In this document: positions 37,881 through 51,719 of the stretch, in pieces
Layout of the letters: each line of letters opens with the position of its first letter
Numbering within the stretch: the first letter of the stretch is position 1
NCBI GenBank assembly: GCA_902728285.1
Contig: CACVBU010001199.1
Span: 103,844-167,843 of the forward strand
Reading direction: 5' to 3'
DNA from: Clytia hemisphaerica
Taxonomy: Eukaryota; Cnidaria; Hydrozoa; Leptothecata; Clytiidae
DNA: 64,000 nucleotides
Program-made: the position numbers and the translations under genes
Notes under the pieces: generated by a model
Told to the model about the DNA's origin: nothing
Database searches by the model: none
Seen by the model: only the letters and a program-made list of their open reading frames with translations

Positions 37881-39686
37881 GTTGTCGCGATGAGTATCAT
37901 GAGTTAAATGTGTCCATCCAGAAATTTCGCCTTGTATAATATCTGCTTAGCTTTGCTTTTGTTTATGTTTGAACAATACGTTCTTTTGTTCAAACTTTAC
38001 GACGTCAAACAATCTTTTTTATTGTTTTCTTTGTAAACTTCCTTATAAGGAGATTTGCAAACATGGAATAACGGACGATTTGATCATGAAAGAAAGGAGA
38101 AAGAGAAAAGCTTATCAAAGCGAATAGAAGGTTTTTATTAAAAAAGAGATTCAGAAATCTAATTAAATAGCTAAAGTATAAAAATCTGCCAAAACTGTTT
38201 AGATGAGGTTTTATATTATAATGTCACCTTTTTTAGCTTTTTTTAGAAGGATATTTAGTTGGGTAACAAATAAGTTAGGGTTTCCCCTAACCTTTTTAAG
38301 CCTCTATATCGACGCTTGTAATCTATTGAGTCGTCAGAAATATCTTTTTGTCTATTCGGGAAATAATTAAACATAAATATTTTTGAAAGCTGCACAATTT
38401 TAGAAAAAATCTTTGCACTATATGAAAACATGTCGTAAACAGAGTGCAAGTGTAACAACAAGGTCATTGTTCGTCTTTTGATCGGCTCTTCGACCTCGTA
38501 TTATTTTAAACATGGCTGATTTTTATACAAAGTATCGAATGAACATTATATGACAACTGATAAAGTTACATTGCGTGCAAAAAAGAAAACGCCGTGTGTT
38601 TCTTCCTGCCAGTTTTATAACTCTATAGCACAAAAAATCTAAATGTCATACGATACTTTTTTCAAAAAATCCTCGATTCTTTTTGTGCATTGCGCAACAG
38701 CCTGTCAAAATCGTGTTTGCTTTATTTCAAGTACTTAAGTTTCCATCAAAAAGTCCTAATTACTGCTTGAAGGTTAACAATAGATTTTTTTATTTACATT
38801 ATGTCAGTATCTGGTGCGCTCTTTTTAAGATATGACACTTTCCAAAGTTGACAATGCTTTCAGAATATCTCTTAATCGCTAAATTGTACCAAAGGGGCCC
38901 TCCGTCAATTTCTGCCTATAGATTAATAATTTTGATTGCAATATCATCTTTGCGTGTCTTTTTTTTTCTTTATCAAAGCGATTTCAGCAACCTTTCACTA
39001 ATTAAGTTATCGCTTTTATTCTTTTCACCTGAGTACACTCGATGGAGAGAGGAGAGTCATTTTAACAATTTTGTAAATCGTATTAAGAATAATTACTTGC
39101 AAAATCATTTAGATGGCAACTAATCACAGCCTTTTGTTTAATCACCTTTTCTTAATTCGTCTATTTCTCCCTATTTCTTCACTGCCAGTCTTGCCACTTT
39201 TAATATTCGTAATCTAGATGTGATGATCTCAATGCCCCCTCGTTTTACTAGTTAAATACTCCTACTGTCCTACTGTACTTCGCTTTGGAAAATTTTAAGT
39301 TTTGAAATTAATCTTTAATAATGTGTCTCATTAGAATTTGGGTCCACCGAGCAAACACAAAAGGATAAAATATTTAGGCTGAAAAAGTATTATGTAATGG
39401 TATTGTATCAAGTGTTAAGTCACGTTTTAGGGATGGGAAATGGCTGTACGAAAGAAACTTTCATAGCAGTTTTCCTAAAATTGATACTAAACCCAGTTCT
39501 AAAGGTTAATCATGTCAAAGGATCTCAACTGTTGGATTTGTAATATTTTTTCGTGAATTGATATTTTCTGCAAAAGTTTGCACTTTAAATCATTTATACG
39601 TCATAATCTTACTTTTTCACACCTTGCTCGCCTATTTTGGCATTGTATTCTAGAAACTTTGAGATTATACTTTCGGAATCTAATAT
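37881..39686. other. Upstream flank of the PPP1R3-like gene
   Basis: Contains the 5' UTR and promoter of the minus-strand gene, but no TATA box or other element stands out. No further gene recognised. Confidence 0.45.
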
Positions 39687-39863
39687 GCGTTCTTTTTATA
39701 AGAACATCCAAAAATCTTTAGGCCTTCTAATACTCCTAACTTTCATGTTTTTATATTCACCATTTTTAGAATCTGTAAATCCCTAAAATGTTCTTATCTT
39801 GTTCTTAATATTTGCCCATCGAAACATTATCCTATATAGTTTGTTCTTATAAAAACAATGTTC
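39687..39863 (+). mobile_element. TAAGAAC-family MITE, shortened and diverged
   Basis: Begins GCGTTCTTTTTATAAGAAC. Contains AATGTTCTTATCTTGTTCTTA (motifs 11 bp apart) and TATAGTTTGTTCTTATAAA near the right end. Both termini are mutated. Confidence 0.65.
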
Positions 39864-39864
39864 G

Positions 39865-41298
39865 ATATGATATTAACGCCCTCAAACTGCTAAACAAGAG
39901 ACCTATATTCTGCTGCAAATTACTACACAATGTCGAACTGGTACTTATTCAGTAATTTCGGTATATTCGAGCTGTCAAAAATGATCAGAATTAATGGGAC
40001 CTCTAATGACGTCTTTAAAATTTAAATTTTCATGCATGTTTTTAAAGTAATGGCTGTTCGAAATGGTGGTTGTTTTTTTTTGTTTGCTTAGTTTACTTAA
40101 ATACTGGTCTAATTAGTTTTTATAATTGCCTATATAATTTTCCATTTTCTAATGACTTTGACATTCATATGTGACATAATTTGTGAGAGAGCTGCTCCCT
40201 GTTTTACAAATTATAGCCTAAAGTCTGAAAAGTACACGACAGGAAGTTGTTCGGAAGAAACGCTTCAAACTGAATCCGGATAATGGAATATTCCATTGAA
40301 TTTTTGCAAAATTGTTTCTCTTATTCAGATAATTTACTGTGGAGGTAAACTCGAGGTGTTGCAAAAAAAGTTCGCGTGCATAGCTCTGATATTTACAGCT
40401 TTTTTAACAATGCCAAATAAGAAGAAAGCTATAATTATAACAGTTACGTTAGATATACCAACTTGGTGCTAACTTTTCAATAGAAAATGGGAGGTTCTTT
40501 ACAGCTAAACATTAGACCGTAATGTTGTTCACTTTCCTTTTGTTCTTTTAAGTAACTCGAGAATGAATGTAAGAGTTTTGGGGTAGTTTTACACGTTAGT
40601 GTGAAAAGGCTTGAAGCTTCTTTTCTTGGCCTACAAAACCCTTTTTTGTTGTTGATTAGATGTATATTTAGACTTACGTGATCGTGGTGTTAAGATATAT
40701 TTTGTTATCTTTGTTTGTCTTGTTCTCAGTCCCCCAATTCTCTGCGATCTTTATATTATTAGCCTGAATCTTTATTGGGTTTTAATAGTACTTTCAAGAT
40801 GCATTACCCAGGCAGGATCAGGATCCACCCTCACATCAGGTCAAAATCTTCGCCTTTTCCAGATTCTGTTTTTATTCACAATGCCAAAAACCTTTATTTG
40901 ATGATAAAGTACTGTAGACCCTCATTATAAAGTGTACCTAATTTTTCTTTGTTTATGTTTTTTATTATAATGAATCTTCTGCAGTGTTTGTTTTCCAAAT
41001 CAATGCTCTCGAAGAAGGCTCTTTCTACACTTTGATTCATCAGCTGCTTCAAACATAATAAACCTAAACAAATATCAACCTTTTTTTGCTCTTTTCGACG
41101 AATCTTTCGGTACCCTTTTCTTATTAGTACAGCTCTGCAACTTACAATTCACTTTTTCAATAAACTTTTTTTTGCATGAAATCCACCTTCACCAGCTAAA
41201 TGTTTTTCATTTGCAAAATCTTTAATGTGAAAACACAAATAAACAGTTTTCAATTTTAATGTCTTCAACGTTTGAAATTATAATTCGTATAACTACAT
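39865..41298. other. Non-coding, no feature recognised
   Basis: AT-rich sequence with no supportable gene. Confidence 0.5.
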
Positions 41299-41299
41299 A

Positions 41300-41554
41300 C
41301 ACGTCTTTTTTTATGAGAACATTTTTTGAAGCCTTTGGATGTTCTTAACTTTCTGAGTTTTAAGCCTATAAATGTTCTTAACGTGTTCTTATTCTCGCTC
41401 TTATTCTCATTTTTTGAGTAATTTTGTCCATTTTTTTTAAGAAATGGGGTGTTTTAGAGTCTGCGAAGCCTTAAAATGTTCTTAATATGTTCTTAACATT
41501 TTGGCTATCGAAGCCTTATATTCTTATATAGTTTGTTCTTATAAAAAAAACGTG
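41300..41554 (+). mobile_element. TAAGAAC-family MITE, near-intact copy
   Basis: Flanked by TA; termini CACGTCTTTTTTTATGAGAA and AAAAAAAACGTG. Contains GTTCTTAACGTGTTCTTA and GTTCTTAATATGTTCTTA (11 bp periods). The terminal pair GTTCTTATATAGTTT / GTTCTTA has 15 bp spacing. Four AGCCT modules lie between. Confidence 0.85.
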
Positions 41555-41556
41555 TA

Positions 41557-43985
41557 TTGTTTTCAGAGTGCGGTTAAGGTAGAGGGCGGTATTTAGCTTT
41601 GCTCACTTTTTAATCAAAAAATAAAGAAGACCTTAATCTCATCAAACCTTTCATTTCGGCTTCCTGGTACTATATTTAACCAGATTTATAATCTGCTCAC
41701 CTATTAATCGTTGTGATGAAACCCTTCGCTTTTAAATTTCGAGGCAAGGTCACCTAATATATGAACATGGTATAAACAAGCTGTGTTTGAACAACTGATT
41801 CCAAAATGTTTTGAATGGTTTCTTTGTAATTTATTTTACGAACGTTTGCCAGGTCATACAAAATAACGTTTGAGGTTTGTTAACTAATTGAACGTGCACT
41901 CTACCCCACCCAGTTGTTGATTTGACCCATTGCTAGAAAGTACTAATCGAATCCATACAGGAAAAATTATGTGAATTTTCCCATGTGAAATAATATGAAA
42001 ATTATGAGTACTTGAACATGATAAAGTGATATTTTCCAAAATTATCTAATCGCGAATAATGATCGTATGAAAATGAGTATAATTACTGTTTCTCCAAACT
42101 TATCTTTTAATGACACGGTGTCCGCAAAAAGGAGATAAGCCACATTCTTATCGTCCGAAATATATCATATGTGCCCAATTTTAAGAGATTCATCCTATAC
42201 ATAGCTTTGTGGATTCTTTTCGTTCCTGGTTTTGAATAGATTTCTATCCTAAAGGCAGTTTGGATTTAACCTGGTTTTACTGAGAAAAGTGAGGAATTCC
42301 TTCTTTGAGTAATTTTTATGAAAAAAACGGGACATAAAATGTTTCACATGTTTTACTTTTCATATTTTTCGTTTTTATGTTTAGAAATTGATAGATAACC
42401 ACTTCTCTTTTAGATGCTTCCCACAAGATAGCAAAATAAGCCTAAAATTTCTCATATCTTGAAATCAGAAATGTTTTATTTTTAAGAGGAAAATTTTCCG
42501 GCCTTTTTCACTCCCCCTCATTTTTGAGCTAATATTTCTTCATCAAAGTTCTTCATGAAAGCTGTTGGGATTACGTGAACTTTTTAAACAGGACACATAC
42601 AGATTTATAATGGAAAATAACTTTTCCATTTTCACTAGTATGAAATTTTGTATTCTATCAGAACGGTTCCCTGTTTTGCAGAGGCAAAAAACCGAGTACT
42701 TATTTTAGAAATTTCTTTTTTCTGCGTAGGATGTCCAGGTTGATAAAAATAAGAAGTATGAAAAAGAATGTGAAAATTGAAATAGCAGAGACCCTGACGT
42801 TCGCTTGTCTTTTAAGTCCAGGGGTTCTCTTTTTTTCAGTTTCCACTTTTTAAAACATATCTAGGGAACGTTAAATTAAGGGAAAGTTATTTCACTAGTG
42901 AATTCACATACTCAAGGAAAAACCTTATTTTCCCCTTTTCTCTTGACGCGTTGAGAAATCTTTCCTCTTCTTTGGGAAATTTTTTAAGCTTCCACGTATT
43001 TTTATTCAAGTAGGCTGAATTTTTTTCCTTACACTTCCCCCATGCTCTTCTTATCACGAAAATTATTCATATGTGGGAGGGGTGTGGTTTTTTATTACTA
43101 TTCTTTCCAAAATTACCCCCAGATCATCCAAAGTTATGCTTTTTTTTTTCTTTTTAAAGCTATTTTTTCTTCCTTTCTATATTTTTCTTTCTAACTTTTT
43201 AAATAAAGATTAAAAATAATATTAAAATTTTCATACAAAAGAAGAAAAATTTTCCGGAATATTTTTTCTTAACTTTATGTTTTCTTATTTTTGTTTCTAA
43301 TATGTGAATCTATTCCATTCTCTTTAATCTTTCTTTCCTGCGGTTGGGATTGGTTGTAGAACAGATATGTTAGGTCACGAAACATAATTCTCAAGAGAAA
43401 AAATCATCCACTTTTAAGAACGTGGAATAAGGTTTTAAATACAGGGAAGAAACTTTCGAAAACATAGCAAATGCACTATTTTTCTTACAAGCACAATACA
43501 GTAAGGCTCAAAATTTAAACAATTTAAGAAACAAGGTTAAGCCTGGAATGGCTGAATTTTTTTTATAAAAAAAGAGAGTAAAGGGAAAAGGTATAAAGAC
43601 TGACTAGCCACCAGGCGTTTATAGTAACCAGTGGGACCTCCATGCTGAGTTTAATTTCATCATATTTTGACTTAAAAGTTCGTTTTTTGGGAGGAGCTTA
43701 ACCGTAGGGAAAGCCATTTTAGGGATTGCTTTGTTCCTAATTCATAGTCGTTTTTTATCGCACTATAAGAATATAGTTTCTTCAATTTCTTGTTCGATTC
43801 CAATCATATACTCATGCCTATACCATTATAATGGTATCGTCTGAGATGAAACACTAAGAAATGTAGAGGACCAAAATAGACTTCTGTTCAATTATCACGC
43901 AATTAATCGAACCCTGAGATCTTAACATTGTCATATATGCAAAAGAGTTGACAGGAATAAGTTATGACCGCCTACTTAAAGACGT
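41557..43985. other. Non-coding, no feature recognised
   Basis: T-rich stretches around 43140-43330. No gene or element boundary recognised. Confidence 0.5.
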
Positions 43986-44220
43986 TACACTCTCAGTTTT
44001 AAAGGTTTTTCCTGAGACCTATACGGTGTCTCAATTAGCGATCCGTTATCGCAGCCCCTAAAAGGTTTCGTTGCAAATCAGACTCTAGGGTCTTGATTCA
44101 AATAAGACCCTTAAGTGGTGCCCATCAAGACCACGTGTTGTGTTCTGAAAAAGACTTTTAAGGGTCTGGGTTTAGACACCCATGGGTCTTGTTTGAAACG
44201 AGACCTCCGTAATCACAACA

Positions 44221-44556
44221 CCTAAAGGTCTCATTTGATATTTAAGACCAGTTAAGGTCTGCTTCTATTCCAGACCCAATGGTCTCATTTGAAATAAGAC
44301 CCTTCAAAAAGTCCGTTATCGCAGCCCCTAAAGGTCTCATTTGATATTTAAGACCAATTAAGGTCTGCTTCTATTCCAGACCTAATGGTCCCATTTGAAA
44401 TAAGACCCTTCAAAAAGTCCGTTATCGCAGCCCCTAAAGGTCTCCTTTGATATTTAAGACCAGTTAAGGTATGCTTCTATTCCAGACCCAATGGTTCCAT
44501 TTGAAATAAGACCCTTCAAAAAGTCCGTTATCGCAGCCCCTAAAGGTCTCTTTTAA
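44221..44556. repeat. 106 bp tandem repeat, about 3.2 copies
   Basis: The phrase GTTATCGCAGCCCCTAAAGG recurs at 44315, 44421 and 44527 (period 106); a related copy lies at 44046. Each unit contains AAGGTCTCATTTGATATTTA and two AGACC motifs. Confidence 0.85.
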
Positions 44557-46054
44557 AAGGTCTGTTTTAAAATCAGACGCTAATGATCTTCTCTCATACT
44601 TCAGGTAATGTACGTAACGAGAGAAGATGGTTGGAATCAATTTGAAAACATTTTTTTTTATCAAATACTTTCTATTTAAAATTAAGAATTATGAACTGGA
44701 AATAATAGATCAATTTTGATAAATTAAATGTAAATAATCAGTTACATAATGGAACATATAGTAATAAAAAATGGTGTATATTACATAATAGTTTATGTAA
44801 GTACGACTGTAAACCAGATTGTCAAACAAACGTGTGTCCAAGAGTTGAAAATTGAATAGACGTTTGTTGGTGACGGTGACACAAAACTTTAATGAACTGG
44901 ATAGTTGCGTGCTAACATGAAAGCTGGATAGTTGCGTGCTAAAAAATTCAAGAGAAGTGAGATAAAGATCACAAAACTGGTTTTTAGGCCTATTACTTCA
45001 TCAAATGTCATTTAGAAAATTTGAAAAATTCTTTACTTTTGATCCAGCTCTTCAAAGTTTTCCAGAAAAAAAAAACAATTTACCTCAGCAGAGAGTCGAT
45101 TTTGTTCTTGCCATACTTTAAACAAACGTTTAGAAAATGTGATGGTGGGATTTACAGCGACAGTGACATGGGCTCACATGATATTGGGTTAGATTCTCGT
45201 TAATGTCGAAGCTGAAAAAAATAATATAATAAAAGATTTAAAACGAATATTGCACAAAAAATAAAATAAAATTTCGTAAAAGCCTAGCTAGTAGGATCAA
45301 TAAATCCAAGCACAAAATTCGATCGAGCCTCGACAAAACTTTCCATGGGTGTATTTGCAACAATAAAGCTCCATGTTTGTGGAAGAAAAAAGGATTCATC
45401 CGATCAAAAGAATAATAGCTCCAGTGGACAAAAAAAGGATTTTAAGAAATTTTATTACGTGAAGATTGTGTTACTTATGACTTACCTTTTTTTCTTTTTG
45501 CTCTTCAGACCGTCTTCACCCTTTTGGCTCCAAAATTGTTTTGATTTTATTTTTGCACTTTCCAATTTTGAACTTTTCGAATTTCGAACGACGTTCGAAA
45601 CATTCGAAAATTCGAAAGAAGTCGTTACACTGCTCTAGATTTTTTAAAGCGCGCGAAATCGAGACCTTTAGAGGTCTTCATAAAAGCCCTTTTTATCGTG
45701 TCTATTGGGTGTTCACTATCGTGTCTATTGAAAAGGCTTGTAAATGGCAGACCTAAAAAGGTCTTGTTTCAAACCAGTGAGCCTTTAGAAGTCTTGAAGG
45801 AGACCTTTTTGGTGACTTTTTACAGCGCGCGAAATTGAGACCTTTAGAGGTCTCCATAAAAGCCCTTTTATCTTGTCTATCGGATGTTCACTATCGTGTC
45901 TATTGAAAAGGCTTGTATCAGGCAGACCTAAGAAGGTCTGATTTTCGAATGGATTTAATCGAGACCCTTTCCATCGCGTCTATTACTTCTTTGCTATCGT
46001 CAACGTCGTTCCCTCCTGCGTCTTATCAGCTTTTTTATACTAAATGATAGCGCT

Positions 46055-46197
46055 AGATAATACCCTGGCATTTTCTGGTTTTCGAACGCGTAAGATCGTT
46101 CTTCTTTTTTGAACTTTATAACGTCAAATTTTTTTATGACGTATTGTTTTGAGAGAGGGGGAACTCGCATCAGCCAACACCAGGGTATTCTCTGGCG
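46055..46197. mobile_element. Possible nested insertion inside the 2.7 kb element
   Basis: GATAATACCCTGGCATTTTC on the left and CACCAGGGTATTCTC on the right are imperfect inverted repeats. The enclosed sequence lacks the AGACC motif that fills the host element, consistent with a later insertion. Confidence 0.4.
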
Positions 46198-46721
46198 TCA
46201 ATCAGTAACGTAAATAAAAGCCTGGAATACACGGGGACGAGGTTGTGCTACCGTGTCTATATCTATTAGAAAAGCCTACTCCGGGGAGACCTGAAAAGGT
46301 CTGATTTTCGGATGGACTTAATCGAGACCCTTTCCATCGCGTCTATTACTTTTTTGCTATCGTGTCTATTAGAAAAGCCTACTCCGGAGAGACCTGAAAA
46401 GGTCTGATTTTCAAATGGACTTAATTGAGACCTTCGATAAAGCTTGTGAATTCCACTCTTCGAAGGTCTTGTTTTAGCATTACAAAGAGACCCTCTGGTG
46501 TATGAAACCAAACCATATTTGAAATGAAACCTCTTAAGGTTTCTTTCGGAAATAGAAGTGTCTTGATCGAGACCTTTAATGATCTGATTGTCCAAGCTGG
46601 TAAACCAGACCCGCTAAGGTGTTGTACTGGAACCTTAAAGGTATAGATTCAGACTTGTAAAGTCTCGAATGATATGAGACTACAAAAGGTCTCAGTAAAA
46701 ACCTTTAAAACTGAGAGTGTA

Positions 46722-47970
46722 TTATGACCATACAATTTTCCTTTTGTTTTCCGGTTCATGGGTTAACAAGAAAGGCACCAGTGTTTACCAAATATTTCTC
46801 CCTCTCTCTCTCACTCTAGGTATAATTTGCATACTATATATTTGACAGATTTTCTACATAAGCTCCAATGCGTGTTGGTGTCATTTTTTTTGAATTTGTA
46901 TCGATTGGTGATCTAATGATTATATAAGCAACATACTGTAACATGTTTTCATATTGGTTTCCCTCCCCCTGCACAATATGCATTGAGAGATTTCCTTACC
47001 TGAAGTGAACTCTAAGACTAAATAAAGCATTGTTAAACACGAGCATATACACTTTACACCGCCTTCTTCGCACTTTCGATTTCAAAACAAAATACCAAAC
47101 AAACCATTGTCTAAAAGATTCATGTTGACGAAACTAATCACAATTTGTAATAAATGCAAATTTTAGACATTTAATTAAATAAAGTTTAATCGATTTAGTT
47201 TCAATATTCGACGCTTTTCGAGGCCTTGATGTGATCAATGGGTTATTTCCCCAACTACTTAATTTGACTCATTTCTCTTTTATGTCATCAGGTAATATTT
47301 TTATCAGTTTAAAAATCACCTTGTTGGTGTAATCTTTCCCTGAAGGTCCTGAAGCTTCGATCAGCAGTTTTTAACTTTCATTCTAGAAAAATGTGGTGAC
47401 ACATTATTTGATTTTCCGTGCCTTTTTACACGGATGCGCGTTTGTTTTCTACCCTAATCAGTGATTATTCCTCAAAAACCGATTCATGAATCCTGTTAGA
47501 GTTTTTTCCGTGTTTTTTTATAATGAGTTAGAATTCTGTTTATAGAAAAACTTGACTGGTATTTAACCTTGTAACGCGTTGCATCAAATAAATGCGGATA
47601 CTTCAAAGGAGCATGGGTTATATATTAGTTCAATCTGGCATTCGATTATTTGCTGTGTCCAAAGCTGCGCGATGACGAATTGTTCGAACGCGAGGTCAAT
47701 GGCGTCAGCGCGCATCAGTAGAGAAAATATATTTGTTTTGCAAGCGAAGAATTGTGTATTCTTTTTCAAGTTGTTTATTTGTTAAAGAACACGATGAGTC
47801 AACAATCGAACGCATGCATGCAATCATCGAGAAGCAAAATAATTCTTCGCTTCTTTGGAACATTCTAGAATGATGAAAGTCTTGCACCATATTTAGATCA
47901 TCAAAGAACTTCTTACCAGTGAATTTAATCTCAGCATCTATTCAATACTATGTGGCGCATGTTTAGTTTG
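46722..47970. other. Non-coding with a short CT microsatellite
   Basis: CT-rich microsatellite at 46797-46817. No gene recognised. Confidence 0.5.
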
Positions 47971-47974
47971 AGCA

Positions 47975-48213
47975 ATACTATTTTTTTATGAGAACATCCA
48001 AAATTTTTGAAGCCTTCGGATGTTCTTAACTTTTTGAGTTTTAGGCCTAAAAATTTTCTTAACATTTTATTATTTTCACCCTCTTTTGAGTATTTTTGTC
48101 CATTTTCCTAAGAAATTGGGTGTTTTAGAGTCCGCAAAGCCTTAAAATGTTCTTAACTTGTTCATAAAATTTTGGCCATCGAAGCCTAATGCTCTTGTAT
48201 AGTTTATAACGTG
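47975..48213 (+). mobile_element. TAAGAAC-family MITE, partly decayed
   Basis: Begins with a T tract then ATGAGAACATCC. Carries GATGTTCTTAACTTTTTGAG and AATGTTCTTAACTTGTTC, and ends TTATAACGTG before TA. Confidence 0.7.
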
Positions 48214-48215
48214 TA

Positions 48216-51200
48216 TAGAAAACCTGAATGAAAATCAATGAACTTTTCGTCAAAACATGAAAAAAAAAATTGAGTAGACCTCTTACAGCATTTAAAATGA
48301 ATACCCCCCCCCCTAACCGGTTATGATTCTTGAATCTACATGATCCATCTTTGCAGTTCTTCGTGACTGAGAATTTCTTAATCATCTTCACTTAAATCAA
48401 CTTCCTGCCTGGATTTCATTAATGTGGTAATTATTTGACTCTTTGACGATCGAGTAAGTAATAATCACTTATCAATGCCATCCATCGTTATGAGATATTG
48501 GACGAGTTTCTGTGTGGTTTATCTATTAGAGCAAGGTTGACATTATCAGGTGGTCTTGAAGGGTACAAATACAATGAGTTTGAGATGTCCTTTAGATTTT
48601 ACAGATCTTTATCTTCCCAAAACGAGACAAAAGTCTCCTCTTTGTCAGTTTTGGCACTAATGCTATTTTAAACCAACAGAATAGATACACATTGCTGCAA
48701 AACGAAACTGAACAGAACATTTGAACTTGATTGGCTTATTTCACGAACAAAGAAAGCCCAATTCTACACTTTATACCTCTAAAGAATCGATCATTTTTGG
48801 GGTATTATTTTCCAATCTACTTAGGAAATCTGTTATTATGAAAAGGGTATTTTTTGTCCGTTCGAGAATTTTCTAATCAAACACTGGGTTATTTTTTGGT
48901 CAATATCAGTATTACCTAAATCAATTATTGTTTGTTGCTAACTAAGCATATATTTATTTCCTAATTGCATCGAAATTACAAATGAATGGTCGTAATGGCA
49001 TTTTTTCGTCTGAATAAAAGGTATTTACTGCGTTGGACGAAAAGGTGATTTAGGGAAATTGTGAACTGCCAACCTAATCACCTATTAGCACTCTATCTCA
49101 TCATCAAATTTGCATTATTTTCTTTTCAAAGCTTTCCGATGTTTTTAAAAAGTATTTCAAGAAACCATGGAGAGATTTGATGTTTTTGCTATGGAAATTT
49201 GTGTTTGTTGTATGACGTTTGTTATGCTCTACCGAGTTTTTTTACTCGGGTTTTCCAGAATAACCGTATTGCGCAACGTGTGTTACTTTTAAAAATATTT
49301 ATGACTGTCTGTTCGGGAATTTTCTTGATCAGTTTTTCAGTAGTTTAGGTCATTGATATGGACCCATTGTCTGATTCATCAAATAGGGAGATATTCTCGC
49401 ATCACTTTATACACATATGAAGTTTCAATTCCATGTAGGTCAAAGTTAACGAATGCCGATTTGCTCGATATTTCCTTATCAACTGTGGAAACCCTTTATT
49501 TAACATCAAAACCATTTTATCTCAAAACAATGCAGCAGTCACCCGGACCTCCTAAAGCGAATGAGAGCTTGATTAAAAAGGATTTGGGTGGAGTTATTGA
49601 AAAGATGAGGAAATGAGGTCATATTGTATTAATTCAAATATGACCTTCTGTTATGGTGAAATCTTTTTACTTGGTGATGAAGCCCTCTTTGTATTAGCAT
49701 CAACACAGTTTATCCTATTCACTTCCAACTATGAATCCTTATAATAAAGCTGCTTTATCGCACTCGAGCCTTCAGTTATAAGCAATTTAGTCATTCCCTG
49801 ATACTTGCTTCTTTGCGGCACATCCAGTTTTGTAAACTATGGTATCATCGTTTGTATTTATTAGACACAGGAGTGGTTATACGAAATAGGAACAGGTTCT
49901 TAAATAGGAAATACAGAGAAGTTCCAGGTTTAAAGCAAAGCCTCAACCTGTTCCCAAAATATTCTTAATAAAAATTGTTTTTAATTACTCTATTATGAGT
50001 ATAGAATCTTCTTCTCTTACCAACAGTCCGTGTCATTATTGTCGTGTTGTTTTGACTTTAAGATGAGGTCATCATCGCTTCACTACGGGAGATGAGATCG
50101 TACCATACTAATCCGTGAAATTTCTCAATCTTTCTTCCTAAGTTACAAAACATATTTCTGAGCCATTAACAGAACGAGCAAATGGCGTTTCGATACGTTG
50201 TAGCTGATTTTAAACTTTTAAACAGAATTAATATAAGATAAATCAGGCTACTAGTAGCGAGGGTCAAATTTGTTTCTTGCTCTACGAGAGACCGATTAAT
50301 TCAGAACAGCTTTGGTTTTGCTAAGATTTTCAAAGACCGCAAAGACTAAAAAAGCTGTCTTACGCTCGAAATTTCTAAGGTAATAAGGCAAACCTCCATT
50401 TTACTTTCAAATAATAAAAAAATTACAGTTTTCAGATCAGTGACTGACGACTGCATGTTTCTCTCCGCCATAAAAAAGGGCGTGAACCTTCGCAAAGTTA
50501 ATCCTCTCAAGGAAATAATGTAAGTCAGTGAATTATGACTGTACTACATCATTATAAACATGTGTTTCCAATGTTTTTTAGAGGAGCTTACAGTTCAACA
50601 CTCCCCTTTTGCAGATAAGCTCCTTGTCAACATTGACATCTCCAGGAAATGAAGGCTTTAGATAACGTTTTTAATTCTAAATTTCTCTTCTGTTGCACAA
50701 AATGTGTTACTTAAGTATTCCGAAATTAACTTACTTAAATTCTTTTCCTTGCTTCCTTCTTTAACGTACATATGACGTCAAGTTCAGCTTTAAATGATGC
50801 TGTTGTTACTGACTTAAAGATAGGAAGCTAAGTACAGTTAATAACCTTGCTAAATGAAATCACCAGTACGCTGCCTTTCATTAACTATTTGCTAAGGGTA
50901 TTTTGTATCTATTTGACTCTATAAGGTCGAACCAGAATTTTTGACACCTTCTATAATCGAGCCCAGACCCCTTTGGTCCTTTTGTTGAGTATACAGGTAT
51001 TGAGTAGGATGACCCAACCAAAATGGATATCTCAAAATGGAGCAGAAGTGTTGAGCAATATCGAAGTTAAAATTTTAAATCTATCATGTTGACGCTTATC
51101 TCAAGAGTCTATTTTCTTTTCTAATTCACCTGACAACCTCACATCCAAACAATGGGAAAACTCTCATACAAAATCATGGAAATACTTAAGATTCTAAACT

Positions 51201-51718
51201 CCAGATAATCATTGCAAAGGTGTCAAGACCATTGTTTTGACGTTTTTTCAGAAACTTATTCATGGTTCTCCTAAGCAAAATTTATAAGCCTAAGAAGGTA
51301 GAAAATGTGATGCTCCTTGTGGTAATTCCTGCATAAAGAACAATTTTTGTATGAAAGGAAGCCAGATGCGATCAGGGCCGTCGGATTGAGACTCTTCTTG
51401 ATGAGTAATCGAAATAGCTTTAAAAGATAAGGACCCACAATTCTATCCATCTATTAAAGATCCTTTGCAGATCCAATTTGTAGCTTTGCACATTAGCTAC
51501 TCTTGCTATATCATTTTTAATACTACTAAGCCCAGACGGAACTAACAAGTTGCTACGAGAGATTATTGAAGTAATTTGTATCAGTTTAAAGTTTAAATTG
51601 GAGGAAATCCGTTGCTAGTATTTATATCCTTACTTTGTACTCGTTTTTAATTAAAACCTTAAAATAGATGTAAATTATTCTTCAGTTGCTGCGATATTTC
51701 ACATTCTCGAAGTGAAAC
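48216..51718. other. 3.5 kb non-coding, no feature recognised
   Basis: One TGACGTCA at 50773-50780. Open frames present (e.g. 49353-49616 plus) have no recognisable similarity or gene signals. Confidence 0.5.
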
Positions 51719-51719
51719 A

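Larger units (their letters stand above)
43988..46719. mobile_element. 2.7 kb non-autonomous element with 32 bp TIRs and TA duplication
   Basis: The left end (CACTCTCAGTTTTAAAGG...) and the right end match as inverted repeats over 32 bp with one mismatch. TA flanks both sides (43986-43987, 46720-46721), as in Tc1/mariner-type insertions. The interior is saturated with AGACC(T)/AGGTCT in both orientations. It holds a tandem array (44221-44556), a duplicated block of about 120 bp (45645 and 45825) and a further repeat (45958 and 46320). No transposase frame. The open frames inside are by-products of the repeats. Confidence 0.8.

Noticed and set aside
46266-46595. 109-codon minus-strand open frame
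   Set aside because: It is entirely within the AGACC/AGGTCT repeat array of the 2.7 kb element; its codons follow the repeat and not a protein.
49353-49616. 87-codon plus-strand open frame
   Set aside because: No recognisable domain, no gene signals nearby, composition like the surrounding non-coding DNA.
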